From: Mrakia gelida
Lineage: Eukaryota > Basidiomycota > Tremellomycetes > Cystofilobasidiales > Mrakiaceae
Direction of reading: 5' to 3'
Assembly: GCA_024345305.1 (NCBI GenBank)
Contig: BRON01000017.1
Coordinates: forward strand, 372,001-436,000
DNA: 64,000 nucleotides
Every line of letters starts with the position of its first letter. Position 1 is the stretch's first letter. The notes beneath the pieces are model-generated. The model searched no databases. It was not told where the DNA came from and was given only the letters and a program-made list of their open reading frames with translations. A program made the position numbers and the translations under genes. Of this stretch, positions 34,241 through 46,800 are shown one piece after another.

Positions 34241-37200
34241 ATGGTAAGTTTTCCACGTCGTCGTCATCGCTCTCTCCGGATCGAGCGAAGAGCAAAGCGA
34301 AAGAAAGGAAACACGACCGCTGACCTCTTGTTTCTCTTCCTCTCTTCCTTCTTCGTTTCGTTCTCTCTTCAGGCTGGAGGACCAGGAGGATCTGGAGCTG
34401 GAGTCAACAGTGGCTCCATGATGGTGACTATGCTCATCTCAGCTTTCGCTGCTTTTGGAGGAATCTGTCAGTCCAGCTCGCTCTTCTCTCCCTCTCTCTA
34501 CCCCTCCTCGACTCCCTTGGCCTCGTTCTGACCTTTCTCTTCTTCTCTTCCTGCTTCAGTATTCGGGTTCGACACTGGATCAATCGCCGGAATTATTGGA
34601 ATGGAAAACTGGCTTGAGTGAGTTCCCCTTCCCTCTCCTCGTCGCTCTACTCTTCGTCCCTCTCTCCGACGTTTCGACTCGCCCTCGACCTCGAGTTCCG
34701 AGAAGCTAACCCGTCTCTCCTCTTTCTTTCCCACTCCCTCCTCTCTCTTCTCAGGACCTTCGGAACCTTTGGAGACGCCCCTGGATGCACCACCCCCGGA
34801 TCTTGCGAGCAGCGATACTTCCTTCTCATCAATGACGAGTCCCTCGTCGTCTCGATTCTCTCTGCTGGAACTTTCTGTGGAGCCCTTCTCGCCTATGTGA
34901 GTGCTCTACATATATCTCATCCGCGACCCTTTGCTTCGAGAAAAGCTGACCTAGTCCTCTCCGTTCTTCCTTTCAGCCTATCGGAGACAGGGTTGGACGG
35001 AGGTTGGGTTTGATGTTCGCGACTTCAATTTTCTCTCTCGGCATTGGGCTTCAGATGTCTACCATTTGGGGTGCTTTCGGTCAGTATTATTTTGGATCTC
35101 TTTGCAGTATACTTTTCGATCTCTGCGAAGAACAACGAGACCACCGTCGCTGACTTCGCCTCTTCGCGTCGCGTTTTGACCCTCCTCAGTTGCCGGACGA
35201 GTCGTCGCTGGTCTCGGTGTTGGAATCATCTCCTGCCTCGTCCCCATGTATCAGTCTGAGTGTGCTCCCAAGAGTGGTGAGTCTTTCGACCTTCGCTTCC
35301 TCCCATCGTGTCTCGTTTCCGTCTCGTCATCCTGACTTTTCCTCCCTCTTCTTCTCCCCTCCAGTCCGAGGATTCATTGTCGGTCTCTACCAGTGGGCTA
35401 TCACCATCGGTCTTTTACTCGCTTCCGTCGTAAACAATGCTACCAAGGATCGACCCAACACCTCGTCTTGGAGGATCCCCGTCGCCGTTCAGTTCGCCTG
35501 GGGTCTAATCCTCTGCGGAGGAATGTTCTGTCTCCCCGAATCTCCTCGATACCTTCTCCTCAAGGGACGAGACGCCGACGCTCGAAAGGCGATGGGACGA
35601 CTCACTCGACAAGACGCTGATTCCCCTGAGGTCGACCAGGAGTGCCTCGATATCTCTATGGTGAGTCTCAGTTATTTCTTCTCTTTTACTCACTATCGAG
35701 CTGAGCTGACCTCCTTTCGTTCGTCGCGCTCTTTCTACAGGCCCTCGAAGCTGAGATGGCCCTCGGAAAGACCTCCTACGCCGACTGCTTCCGTGGCGGA
35801 GAGGCTCGAAACGGACTTAGGACGTGGACGGGTATACTTATTCAGGGTATGCAACAGCTCACTGGTATCAACTTCATCTTCTACTACGGAACCACCTGTG
35901 AGCACCCATTTCTCTTCCATTCATCGCTCGAAAGGTCGTTGCTGACCCCCTACCTCGCCCTCCTCTCCTCTCAGTCTTCCAGAGGTCCGGTATCTCCAAC
36001 CCCTTCACTATCACCGTCATCACCAACGTCGTTAACGTCGTTTGCACCATTCGTGAGTCTTTCTTGAATCGAGAACGAGGATTTCGAGGACGACGCGTCG
36101 TGCTGACTCTTCGCCCCTCCCTCTTCTTCTTTCCTCCCTCAGCCGGTATCCTTATGATCGACCGAGCTGGACGACGACCTCTTCTCATCTGGGGGGCAGT
36201 CGTGATGGCTACGTGCGAGTTCTTGGTTGCTGTACGTGTCCCTTTCGTCGTTCCAGTTCACACACCTCCCGCTCGCGTCGCCCTCGTTCTGACCTCGTTC
36301 CCGCCGTTCTCCCACTGCGTTAATCCAGATCGTAGGAGTCACCGCCGGAGAACCTGGTGCTGGTGGAGCCATCAACCTTCCCGCTCAGCGAGGTAAGGAC
36401 ATATTCCTCCCCTGCCTCCCGTGTCGATTCGAACGCGTCGCTGACCTTCACTTTACCTCTCCTCCCCTGATCTCCTCTTCGCCTCTTCTCCCCTCCAGTG
36501 CTCATCGCCTTCGTCTGCATTTACATCGCCGGATTCGCCTCTACCTGGGGACCTATTGCCTGGGTCGTCACCGGAGAGATCTTCCCTCTCGCCATCCGAG
36601 GAAAGGCCATGTCCATGTCCACCGCCTCGTGAGTCTCTCTCTTCCTCTCTCGCCCTCGACGAGGACGATTTACTGACCGTCTTCATCTTCCTCCTCTTCT
36701 TTCTTTCTCAGTAACTGGCTTTGGAACTTCGGTATCGGATACGGTTCGTCTCCTTCCTTCAACCAATCGTCTCCCTCGCTCGAAACTTGATGCTGACTCT
36801 CCTCCTCCTCTCTCACCGATGCAGCCACCCCCTACCTCGTCAACCCCTCCTCGACGGGTGTGAACGGAACTAAGGTGAGTTCTTTCAACCTCGCGAATCA
36901 AAAAACGAGCGAGAATGTCGATTGATCTCCGCCGCTGACTTCCTTCTCTTCCTCCTCCCCCCTCTTCCCCATTACCTTCTCCCTCCCAGACCGCCAACCT
37001 CGGAGTCAAAGTCTTCTTCCTCTGGGGAGCCACCTGCACCCTCTGCATCGTCTTCACCTACTTCCTCGTCCCCGAGACCAAGGGACTCTCCCTCGAGCAG
37101 GTCGACCTCCTCTACCGAGAGTCATCCATCATCGGATCCAACAAGTACAGGCAGGAGATGATCGACCGAGACGAGACGTTCATTCACCGAGACGGAGGAC

Positions 37201-37268
37201 TCCCTCAGGAGAAGCCCGTCGAGACCAAGCACGTCGAGGAGCGAAAGGAGAACTCGTCGAACGTTTAG
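34241..37268 (+). CDS. MFS sugar (hexose-type) transporter
   Basis: Twelve-helix proton- or facilitator-type sugar porter of the plasma membrane. The first coding exon is only ATG (34241-34243), followed by GTAAG; exon 2 begins GCTGGAGGACC at 34373. Family marks in order: FGFDTGSIAGI in helix 1; PIGDRVGRRLGL in the loop after helix 2; VAGLGVGIISCLVPMYQSE; PESPRYLLLKGR before the central loop; IQGMQQLTGINFIFYYGTT in helix 7, the sugar-binding QQ block; DRAGRRPLLIWG; WVVTGEIFPLAIRGKA; and VPETKGLSLEQVD after helix 12. There are about thirteen introns, nearly all with CTGAC branch sites. The stop is at 37266-37268, and the total length of about 530 residues is normal. Helix-7 QQLTG and the PETKGLSLE ending resemble high-affinity glucose transporters, but substrate cannot be read from sequence alone. 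Confidence 0.93.
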
Positions 37269-37559
37269 TTTAGTCTAGCTTTTACGTCTTTCTCGGCTCA
37301 GCAGCTTCGCTTGTTAATGTTCGTTTCTTGATCTTATGTACCTTCGTTCTGGATTCTTCAGTCATCAGTGATGCCTTGCCTGTCCTCGAAACGAAAGCTC
37401 GATGAGACGACGACGCGACTCGACGAGAAGTTCAAATCCGAAACTGAATCATCCGATGGTGCGAGAGAAGGTGAACTACGGAAGCTAGACATCGTCCAAG
37501 AACGTTTGAAGGTAAGGTATGGAAGTGAAGGTATGGAAGTGAAACTCAGAGGTCGTAGA
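37269..37559. other. Convergent 3' intergenic region
   Basis: A short gap between the converging sugar transporter and alpha/beta hydrolase genes. No coding exon is supported. A direct repeat of GGTATGGAAGTGAA-like sequence occurs near 37515-37540. Confidence 0.5.
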
Positions 37560-40331
37560 CTAGTGGAAGCCGAAGATGGGAGAGGCAGTTCGGGCCGCAA
37601 CGAGCTCGTTCAACTTCCTCGACCGCTTGGCCGTCCCTCGTCGTCTCAACGCCGACTGATCCTGGCTAGGGAAGACAGCGTCGATGTTGTCGACAGGGCA
37701 GATGGTCCCGAAGGCGGGAAGGGTTCCGTTGACGAGATAGGCCAGAATAGCAGCGACCGAGCAGGACTGAAGGCGAACGAAGACGCTGGTCAGCCCGTGA
37801 TTTTGCTTCGACTCTAAGGACGACGAAGACTTACGGATGGCTCAGCGATGGAGATATGACCTCTTCCGTCGTGGATGAGAAGGGAGGCGTTGTCCCTGAA
37901 GGCTTCAGCCATTCGACGAGCGCTGACGAGGGGCGTGATGGGATCGTGGGTGTTTCCGACGGAGAGGATGGGGTTTCTGTTGATCGAGAAGACGGGGAGG
38001 TCAGGGGAGATATTTCGGACAGAGAGCGAGTGTCAGGAAGAGCTCACCGAAGTGGTCGAAGTCCATCTTCGACGGAGAAGGGACCAGCGTATCGTTCGAA
38101 TGCCTCGTCGGTGAGGACGCGACAAGCTTGAGCGAGGAAAGGAGTGATCTCAGCTCCGAACTGGCCTCCCTTTCGAACCTGCGAGAACGAAGGGAGTCGA
38201 GTTCAGAAGAGTAAGAGAGGTAAGGCGGTGAAGAGAAAGAGAGAGAGACTCACCTCAGCAGCGAACTTGACCCACTCCGCACTCGTCGCGTTCTTCAAGT
38301 TCTCCCAGCCTCCTCTCTGACCTTGATCGATGCAGTAGATGCTCTGCGTGTTCTCGAAGTTGCCTCCGTCGGTCCTGTTGAAGACGTTCTCGTTCGAGAG
38401 GGAGAGATCGCCGCGGAGAACGACGTCGTCGACGGCTGGAACGAGTTGTCGGAGGACGGTTCCGTTTCCTGAGAGAGCGAGCGCGAAAGCAGCTGACAGG
38501 GTCTGCCATTCGGAGGGGAAGTAGAGGATTGCATGGAACTGTGAGAAGGTAGGGCGGAGATAGGAGTCAGAGATCGTAGGGACGAGAGAGAGAGAGATCA
38601 ACCCACGAGAGTGTAAAGATCCGAAACGTGGAAGAAGGAGGAAACACCGGAGGCGTCGAAGACTGGGAGAGGGTTCTCGTAGAGTTGATGGAAGAGCGAT
38701 GCGACGGCCAAAGCGACGAATTCTGCTCCAGCCTCGGCGGTGAGGTTGTCGGGAGATGCCAACGGGCATCGAGTAGGTCCACCCAGAGCGCAAAGGCGAA
38801 AGAAATTAAGACGCGACCTGACGAGGCGAAGAGACGGGGTCAGCAGCTATCAGGACCGTCATTTCTTCGTCGAGAGAGATCGCTCACTTCGTCGGCAGCT
38901 TCTGCTGAGACTTTGGAGGAGGTCAAGACGTCGTTGTAGTAGGCGATGGAGTCTGAAGAGGGGAAAGCGAGTCGGTCAGCTCGCGTCCGTTTCTGCTCGA
39001 GACGAGGAGAGGGGACTCACCTGCGACGCCGTCGAGAACGATCCTGCCGACCTTATCAGGGAACATACCGTCGAAGGTCGCTCCAATGACGGTTCTGGGG
39101 GGGGCGAGAAAACGGGGGATGTCAGCGAACGAGAAACGGTATGAAGATGAGACGCGTCGTCGAGGGAATGAGGGAATGAGCGAACGAACCCGTAAGAGAC
39201 GCCGTAGTAGTGCAGGAGTCCGTCGTCCTCGCCGAGAGCGTCTGCTAGTGTAGCCCTGTGAAATTTGAGGCTCGTCAGTAGTGGAGACCTCGAGATGAAC
39301 GGAGATGAGCTTACAAATCTCGAGCAACAAACGCAGCTGAAACGCTCTTTCGTTCGTCCTCGGTCGTCCTCGAATCAATCCCTTGAACGACGAGTGTCTG
39401 ACGAGCGAGGAGATCGTCGAAGCTCTTCCTGTCGGCTTCGAACTGAAGGAGGGAAAAAAGGAAGTCAGCGAGGTGCGAGGGAAGAACGAAGAGGGAGGGA
39501 GGGGAAGCACGACGAGCACTCACGACGCGAGGATCCGAGACATTGAACGGAACGGAAAGATCGTAGCTGACTCGGATAGGAGGGTTGTTGAGTTCGAAAA
39601 GAGACTCATCGAAGTCGGAAGCAGTAGCTCTCATCTGGGTCGGAATAAAGAACGAGGAGTTAGACCGAGAGCTCGAAAAGGAGAGGGCGAGAGGTCGACG
39701 CACGTTTGGAGAGGTCAAATTGACTCCTCTGATGGGACGAAAGAGAGAGAGATTCAGCTAGGAAGATGACGGAGGAATGGAAGAGTATTATAAAGCTGTG
39801 GTACTGACCGAGAGTCCATCCCGATGAGATCGAACTTGCCAGCTCCCAACGTGGAAAGAATCGAAGTCTCCTCGAGAAGCCACAAAGAGGTTGAAGCTCC
39901 AGGTCCTGGGAGAGCGAAAGCAGATCGAGGTTCAGCACAAGAGTCAGGGTCAGAGGGAGGAGCTGCTCACCTCCAGCATTGAGAATCTGCGAGAAAAAGA
40001 AGCGAGGGAGGTGAGCACCTCGTCGAGAAGATCGACGCGACGCGGGAGGCTCACTCACCAGGCTTCCCACTCTTGGGCCTTCATCAGCAGGATACATTCG
40101 AAGGAATAAGTCTGCGTTAACTCCAGGGATAGGGTCGATCCAATTCAAAGGGACCTTGAGGCTTGAACAGTAGAAGGTCGATTCCCTCGAGTCGTTTGGA
40201 GTGTCCGGGCAGAGCTTCCAGTTGATGGAGGAGTTCGAACCTCCGACGGATGACGATCGTAATGAGACCGTGGAGGGAAGCGAAAGGACCTGAAGGGTAA
40301 GAGCGACGAGGAAGGTTGCGAGAAGAAGCAT
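37560..40331 (-). CDS. Secreted alpha/beta hydrolase, TAP-type (tripeptidyl aminopeptidase-like)
   Basis: Start ATG 40331 gives a signal peptide (MLLLATFLVALTLQVLSL). An earlier in-frame ATG at 40403 would hide it and is less likely. The family order is complete: WKLCPD and FYCSSLKVPLNW (the N-terminal Cys pair and CxxLxVPLDW-like block); LNAGGPGAS, the oxyanion hairpin, split by an intron; GKFDLIGMDSR; YYGVSYG with the catalytic serine (about 39195-39180); a lid region; then in the TAP C-terminal domain VGNTHDPITPL with the catalytic Asp and GRGHISIAEPS with the catalytic His. About thirteen exons end at TAG 37562-37560. Several N-x-S/T sites support secretion. Enzymes of this family remove peptides from protein N-termini or hydrolyse esters. 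It shares an 850-base divergent promoter with an M28 peptidase. Confidence 0.9.
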
Positions 40332-41178
40332 GTCCAGCGAGAGAGGTGAGGAGGTGGTGCGGTGAGAGGCGAGAGGTTGTGGTTGGGTGCCGAAGAAGGG
40401 CAATCCACCTAGTCCCTTTGTAGCTGAGATGATGCAGTACCCCTCCCTTCTCGATTGAGAAGCATATGAGGAGTTATTTTCGCTCCCTCCGACGAGCGAG
40501 AAGCGACGGAGGGGGGAGGGGGCAAGCTGTCCTGCGAATCGAAGGGAAGACCCTCCCTACTCGCTTCAGAAGGATGTTAGCGACGGATCATCGCCTCAAT
40601 GATAACGTAATGGCTGAACAAGCGAGGTGAACAGGTCATCATAGGGTGAAGGGGTGCGAGATTAGCGGCATGAGAGGAAGAAGGGACGAACTGGTCGGAG
40701 ATTCTCAGACGCAGAGCTGCTTCTCCTCCTCCCCTTCGAAGACGATAGCTCTCAAACCATGAGCTTGCAACGCTTTTCCCTAGCACCGATTGGAGGCTGA
40801 GCTACCGGGAAGGGGTTCGAAGGAGTCAGAGAATGGTCCCTGGAAAAGTAAGGCGGAGAAGAAGAGCAAGGATGGGGAGAGGAGGAGGAGGAGGAAGGTG
40901 AGCTCGCCTCGCTCGCTTCTCGTCGAAACGATCCCTTCCAACGAAGCTACTATAGATGTTCTAGCTCGAAGTCAGCTCCCTCGGTGCAGATCTGCTATCT
41001 CCTCTCCTCGATGGTGATATGCACTCCGAAATAAGAGGCTGGAAGTCTCGTGTGGACGCTGAGGGAAGGGAAGGGGAGCAGCATGGGTTCGTCGGACGAC
41101 CTTCCGTGAAATGCGAGCTCGACATGCCCATCTCTCTTTCTCTCATCGACCACCATCTCGACGTTTTCTTCGAAGAAC
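40332..41178. promoter_or_regulatory. Shared divergent promoter of two secreted hydrolases
   Basis: The alpha/beta hydrolase leaves to the left and the M28 peptidase to the right. The region has GAGGAGGAGG runs and no supported coding exon. Promoter elements cannot be assigned with confidence, though joint control is plausible because both products are secreted peptidase-like enzymes. Confidence 0.45.
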
Positions 41179-43480
41179 ATGGTCTCCTCTCTCCTCCTCC
41201 CCCTCCTGCTTTCTACCACGCTCACTCTCGCGGCTCCTTCTCTTCCCCACCGTCGTCCATCGGCCTTCCATCTCGCGGTCCACAGCTCCTCCTCCCCTCC
41301 CCTCCCTTCGCTCTCCTCCAACTTCCATGGTCTCTTTGGATCCCAGGCCACGGCTGAGAGCGTCTACATCCTCCCTTCGGACGTTCTGCTCTCCTCTTCG
41401 AGCCTCTTGAACGATCCAAGCTGGACGCACGTCGAGCTCAACCAGCAGGAGGAGATGGTTCTCGTCTGGATCGGACAGGCTGGAATCGCGACTCCCGAAA
41501 GCAACTCGTTCGCCGTCGGAGGGGAGGATCTCGTCAAGAAGGGACTCGAGACCATCTACGAGAGGATCCCTCGAGTCGAGGATCACTTCATGGTCCAGGG
41601 ATCCGACGCTCAGGAGCAGCAGCAGGCCACCTTCGGAGGCAGCCTTCGAATCACCAACCCTCTCGCCGTCGTTCACTCCTCCCCCAACTCAGCCATCATC
41701 TCCATTCACTCCTCCTACCTCCCTTACATCGATCTTCTCCTCCCATCTGGATTGGTTCCCGTCGTCATCCCGGCTGAAGCCTTGCCCAGAGCTTCAGGCG
41801 TCCCTCAAGAACGAGTCGATTTCCTCGCGAAACTGTGAGCTCGTCTCTCCCTCCCTTCTCCGTCTCGTCCTCCCATCTTCTCGTTCTCATCATCCAAGCG
41901 ATAAGCTCACACGTCTCTGCGTCTCGTTCACCAGTACGAAGAACCTCAAGTTCTCGCCCAAAGTCGAGAAGCTCGTCAACACGCTCTCCATCAAGGACTT
42001 TACGGCTGATCTTCGATGGCTCACCGGCGAGGACGAGTCGAGTGAGTTTCGTTCCTCTTCGCTCTCCAGTCCACCTCTCAAAGATTGACCTTCTCATGCG
42101 GTATGTCTCATCCAGGCCCCATCCTCTCTCGACACTCCTTCTCCTCAAGTGCTGTCGTCGCAGCCCGATGGATCAAGAAGACCGTCGAAGCTCAAACTCC
42201 TGGCGTCAAGTGCACCCTCGCTCCCTTCCTCCCAGGTTTCACTCCCAACGTCCTCTGCGAGTACCCTCAGATCCTCAGCAACGCCACCGAGGGAGCCTCC
42301 AAAGGAGAGCTTGAGAGGAACGTGATCGTTTCTGCGTGAGTCGACGTCTTCCTTCTTTCGCGTCGTCCGTCGTCGACTCTCGCGTCTGTTCGTCTGTGGA
42401 ACGTCTCAGCTCAGCTCAGCTGAACCTCTTCCTCTTCCTCCTCTAGACACTACGACTCTCGAGGATCTTTCGGATCCACTCGAGCCCCTGGTGCGGACGA
42501 CGACGGATCAGGTACCGTTCAGCTTCTTGGAATCGCTCGCGCTCTCGGACGAGCTGGGGTCAAGGGATTCAAGGAGAAGGTTACGATCGCGTTCTTTGCT
42601 GGGGAGGAGCAGGGTCTGCTGGGATCCAGGTCGTTCGCTAGTGAGTTGATCCATCTTTCGTTCGATGCTCGAGGTGAAAAGTTTCTCGCTTTCTTACTCG
42701 TCCTTCCCCTCCAACAGAGGAGCTGTACGAGGCCAACGCGACCGTCTTGATTCAAGTCCAAGCCGACATGCTCGCGTACCACGACCCCGCTGAGCCTCTC
42801 CAGCTTGGATTCCCCGATCTGTGAGCGACTACTCCATCGACCGTCCCTTCCGAACTTGAAACGAAACTGACGCGTTTTCCTTCACTTCGCTCGCTCGTTC
42901 GTTCAGGATCGGAACTCCCGAAGCTGCCTTCCTCCTCGGAAATCTCTCGCAGATCTACAGCCCTGCTCTCGTCGTCGGAAAGACCGGAGCTTGCTGCTCG
43001 GATCACCAGTCGTTCAACTCGTACGGATTCGCTGCGACTCAGGTCTTTGAGCGAAATGGAGGGATCATCGATCCGATGTGAGTCGAGTCTCTTCCTCCTT
43101 GCCTTTCGCTCGAGCCTCGCTGACGTCCCTCGTTTTGCTTTCCTCCTACCTGCTGCCAGGTACCACAACTCGGGTCAGTCTCGATTGGTTTCTCTCTTCG
43201 CTTGTTCTTCGAGGATGAGACGTGTCGAGCTAACCTTCCTTCCTTGCCTCTCCTTTCTCTCTTTGCGATCAGGCGACCTCTCCGACCGACCTGGATTCGA
43301 CTTCGAACAGCTCAGGGAGATCGCGAAGGTTACTGTGAGTTCACCCGACCTTCTGCACCGTCCGCTTTGCCTCATCTCGAAGTGCTGACTCGTGCGCTCT
43401 TCCAACTCGTCTTCGCTCTTCCACCTCGTCTTCGAAATCAGTTCGCGACGCTCTTGGAGGTCGGGCTTCCCGTCTTTTAA
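41179..43480 (+). CDS. Secreted M28-family metallo-aminopeptidase
   Basis: Start ATG 41179 with signal peptide (MVSSLLLPLLLSTTLTLAAP), then a propeptide-like N-terminal region of about 200 residues, as in fungal leucine aminopeptidases. The catalytic domain has the two-zinc ligands in order: SAHYDSRGS (His), APGADDDGSGT (bridging Asp), FFAGEEQGLLGS (catalytic Glu and ligand Glu), VQADMLAYHD (Asp), and the last His in DPMYHNSGD, split by introns near 43080 and 43170. Two cysteines in GACCSDHQSF are also typical. About nine exons lead to TAA at 43478-43480. The total length of about 490 residues fits the M28E/aminopeptidase group. It likely works outside the cell on peptides. Confidence 0.92.
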
Positions 43481-43868
43481 CTCTCAGTCTAGCTATAGAA
43501 GTAAAGAGCGGAACGTGTGCTGAAGAAGGAAGGAGGGAAGGGGGTAGGGGGGGGGGGGGGGGGCGATCTCAATCTCAACCTCGATTCTTTGCGAACTCCG
43601 AGAGAGAGAGCAAGAGGGAGAGACAGGACTACATAGTAGATCGGCGAAGATACGTAAGACCGGATCGCAAGCAAGGAGAAGTTACGTACGAAACGAACGA
43701 GCGAAAAAGGAGATAGATTAGACTAGACTACGAAAACGGAGGAAAACAACGAAACAGAAGTCGACGCGTCGACGCAACACCTCCCCTCCCTCCCCACTCC
43801 CACCGAACGCAAAGAAGTCATCTCGAACCTAAGGCTGTCGAACCTTCATCAAGCTAAATTACCTCCCT
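43481..43868. other. Convergent intergenic region with poly-G
   Basis: A short gap between two converging genes. It contains a 17-base poly-G run (43547-43563) and a GTCGACGCGTCGAC palindrome near 43758-43771. No gene is seen. Confidence 0.6.
43547..43563 (+). repeat. Poly-G run of 17
   Basis: Seventeen consecutive G in the 3' region between two convergent genes. It is likely a polymorphic and sequencing-prone site. Confidence 0.9.
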
Positions 43869-46800
43869 CTAAGCTCTCCCCTTCCCCTTCTCCCTCCCCT
43901 CCCTGGTCTTCCCAGCGCCCTCAAACTTCCTCGTCGCGCGCTCCATCGCCCTCCTCGCAATCGCGTACTCCCCCTCATCCTCGTCGTCCTCGTCACTACT
44001 GTCGTCCCTTCCGATCCGAGTGCTCCATCCTCCTGGCTCGTAGCCCTGTTGAGCAGTGGCGACTGAAGAGGAGGAGAGGACCGAGGAGGGTCGACCGTGA
44101 CCGTTCGATTGAGGCTGGTGCTGCTTCGAAGGGACTCGAGGACCGTTGGCGATGGGATCCGGACGGGAGTCGTCGTCTGTTCCAGGAGTAGGAGGGACGT
44201 CCATCCGAACGGATTTCCGACGGACGACGGTGGCTTGTTCTGGAGCTGGAGCAGCAGGAGCAAGGGGAGGGAGAGGGGATTTGGCTCGATCCGTCGCGTA
44301 TCCGTCGTCCTCGTCGACTTCGTCCTCCTCTGCATCTCCAGTCCCATCGTTATCCTCCAACCCGGTTTCGTAGATGCTCTCGTCGTCGCCTCCTCCTCCT
44401 CCCGTAGCCATCGGCGAAGGAGATCTCGGGTCGGACGACATCGGTGGAGGAGCGTTGACTTGGAGAAGGGTTGGTTTCCCTCCGACTGTGGAGCCTGAGC
44501 CGTTCGAGGAGGTGACGGATCCTTCTGCTCGGGGTTGACGCATGGCTGATCGTGGAGGTAGGTTGGTTGAGATGCGGTGGTTGGGGGAGTGGTGGGGGTC
44601 TGGAGCGTTAGGCGAAGAGGATTGAGCGGTGTTGGCGTAGGCTGAGTGAGGGCGGGAGGAAGGGGAGGAAGGAGTGTAGGAGGAGGAGCGTCGGAGATCT
44701 GCTTGCTGTTGAGGTTGAGGGGAGCTAGCTCGAGCAGGGGAGGAGGGGATCGAGAGGGAGTTGGACGAAGGGATGATGGAACTTCCTGGCGCTCGAGGAA
44801 GACTCAACCCGCTCGAAGGGTTCAAGCTTCTCGGAGCTTTGATCTCGACCAAGCTCATGAGCGAAGGACCTGTGAGATCTCCTTTTTGGTTTCCCTTCCC
44901 TTTGGCGACGGCGGAGGTGGACGCGGATCGCTTGGGGAGGGTGTTGGAGTTGACGGCGGCGGGAGGGCTGGAGGTCGTGACAGCTGACGTCGAAGCTGGA
45001 GGCGATGGCTTTTTGGAGGAGGAGGATTTCGAGATGGTTTTGGTGGATTTGGATGACTTGACCGTGTTGGATCGAGTGACGGGAGCCGAAGCTGGTGCTG
45101 GCGACGAGGAGGTGGATGATTTGGCGACGAGTTTCGACGAGGAGGGTTTCGAGGAGAGGGTCGAGGCGGAGGGAGTCATGTCGCTGGCCGAGGTCTTCTT
45201 GTTGAGTTTCGACGAGTGACTGTGAGAGTTCGTGACGACGGTGTTGTTTCCCTTGATGGTCGATTTGCTGCTCTCGTTCCTCTTGACGCTCGGTCTCGAC
45301 GAGACTCCTCCGACGGGCTCAACTCCGACGGGCTCAACGACCCACTGATCCGGCCCACCCCCCCGACCTCCCTTCTTCCCAGCCGTCCTCCCAACGTTCG
45401 TCACAGCTACCAAGCTCCCACTCCCTCCTCCCAATCCTCTCCTTCCACCTCTCCTCTCATCCTCGTCCGAGCTGTCCCCATCCCCACCTCCACCCGAACT
45501 CCCCTGCATCAACCCACCCGTCCCAGCCTTCCTGATGTTCCTGTCCGTCCTCGTCTGCCAGGTAATCCCACTCCCGTTCGTCCTCTGCATCGAATCAGGA
45601 CTTCCGCTCCTCCCTCCTCGGCCGTTCTTGCCCACCTGCGACGACGACGAGTTCCCAACGAAGAAGTGCTTGAACGATGCGAAGAAGCCTCTCTTCTTCC
45701 TGATCGATCCAGAGTCGCTTCCTCCTCCTCCAAACGACGACGACGATCCACGACGAGCGAGGGAACCTTTCTTGTGAAGCTTGGAGTTCCGAGTCGAGAC
45801 TCCGATGTCGGATTGAGATCTCCTGTTCCCTCCTCCTCGAACGGTGTCCGAGTTGGAATCCGACGACGAGTCCGACGCGTTTCCGGACGAGCGGTTGTTC
45901 CACGACGCTGACGGAGCTGGAGGAGGCTTGTTGGTTCCGTTGGTTCGTCGAGAGATGGAAGAGGCTGCTCCGTTGCCGTTCCCGTTGGCGTAGGCCGTAG
46001 GAGCAGAGACCGTTCGTTGCCTCGACGCTCCTCCCACGTCGCTCGCCGACTGTCCTCGAGGTCGGTTCTCGACAACCTGAAGACCTGCGTTGTCATCTTC
46101 GCTGCTGTCTCCGCTGCTCTCGATGACGGAGGCAAGGCCTCGAGACTTCTTGGAGTTGGGGTTTCGGAGGGAGGAAGCTGTTGAGGGTTGACGACGGTTG
46201 GTCTCTTCTTCGTCTGAGGAGTCGTGGTCTCGACCGTTTTGGGAAGCGGATTGGGAAGGAGCGAGGGAAGGGGATTCGGATTCGAGGGAAGGAGTATAGG
46301 GTTTCTGGTGCCGATGAAGGTTGTGGTCGTCGAAGGGAGCTGGCGAACGAGGAGAGAGAAGCGAGAACGAACGTCAGCTCAGCCCAGCCCAGCCCCCCCC
46401 CATACCTCTTCTTTCCCTCCAGGTCTCGTACCACTCACCTCCTTCCGACAAATAAGTCTGAAGCTCCACCAACCCCCTCTGAGAAGCTCTCTCCAACCCT
46501 TTCCCCATCCCCTCCAGGGCTCTTAGCCTCTCCTCCATCACGTTCTTCAACACCCTCCTCCTGACAGCATCAACCTTCACCTCCTCCCTCCTGAGCGTAT
46601 CCTCGCACCCCGCCAGCTCGAGCTGAGCCTCCTCGAGTCGTCCGGTCTTGTCGAAGGAGGATACCGAGGGGGTGGAGTAGGAGGAGAAGGAGTCGGACGA
46701 GGGTCGAGAGGAAGAGGACGCGGCTGCCGACGAGCGAAGTTCCGACTTGGAGGGTTTCTTGCGAGTTTGCTTGATCATTCGTTGGACTCTGAAGGTGTGG

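Noticed and set aside
40332..40403. ATG 40403 as start of the alpha/beta hydrolase
   Set aside because: It would put 24 residues before a textbook signal peptide that begins at ATG 40331.
40770..40845. GGGTTCGAAGGAG stretch resembling the T-loop of a tRNA
   Set aside because: No matching acceptor, D or anticodon stems could be drawn around it on either strand.
43869..46434. Long plus-strand open frames opposite the coiled-coil gene (for example near 45216-45911)
   Set aside because: They mirror the minus-strand coding exon, lack splice logic and give Arg/Ser-rich shadow proteins.
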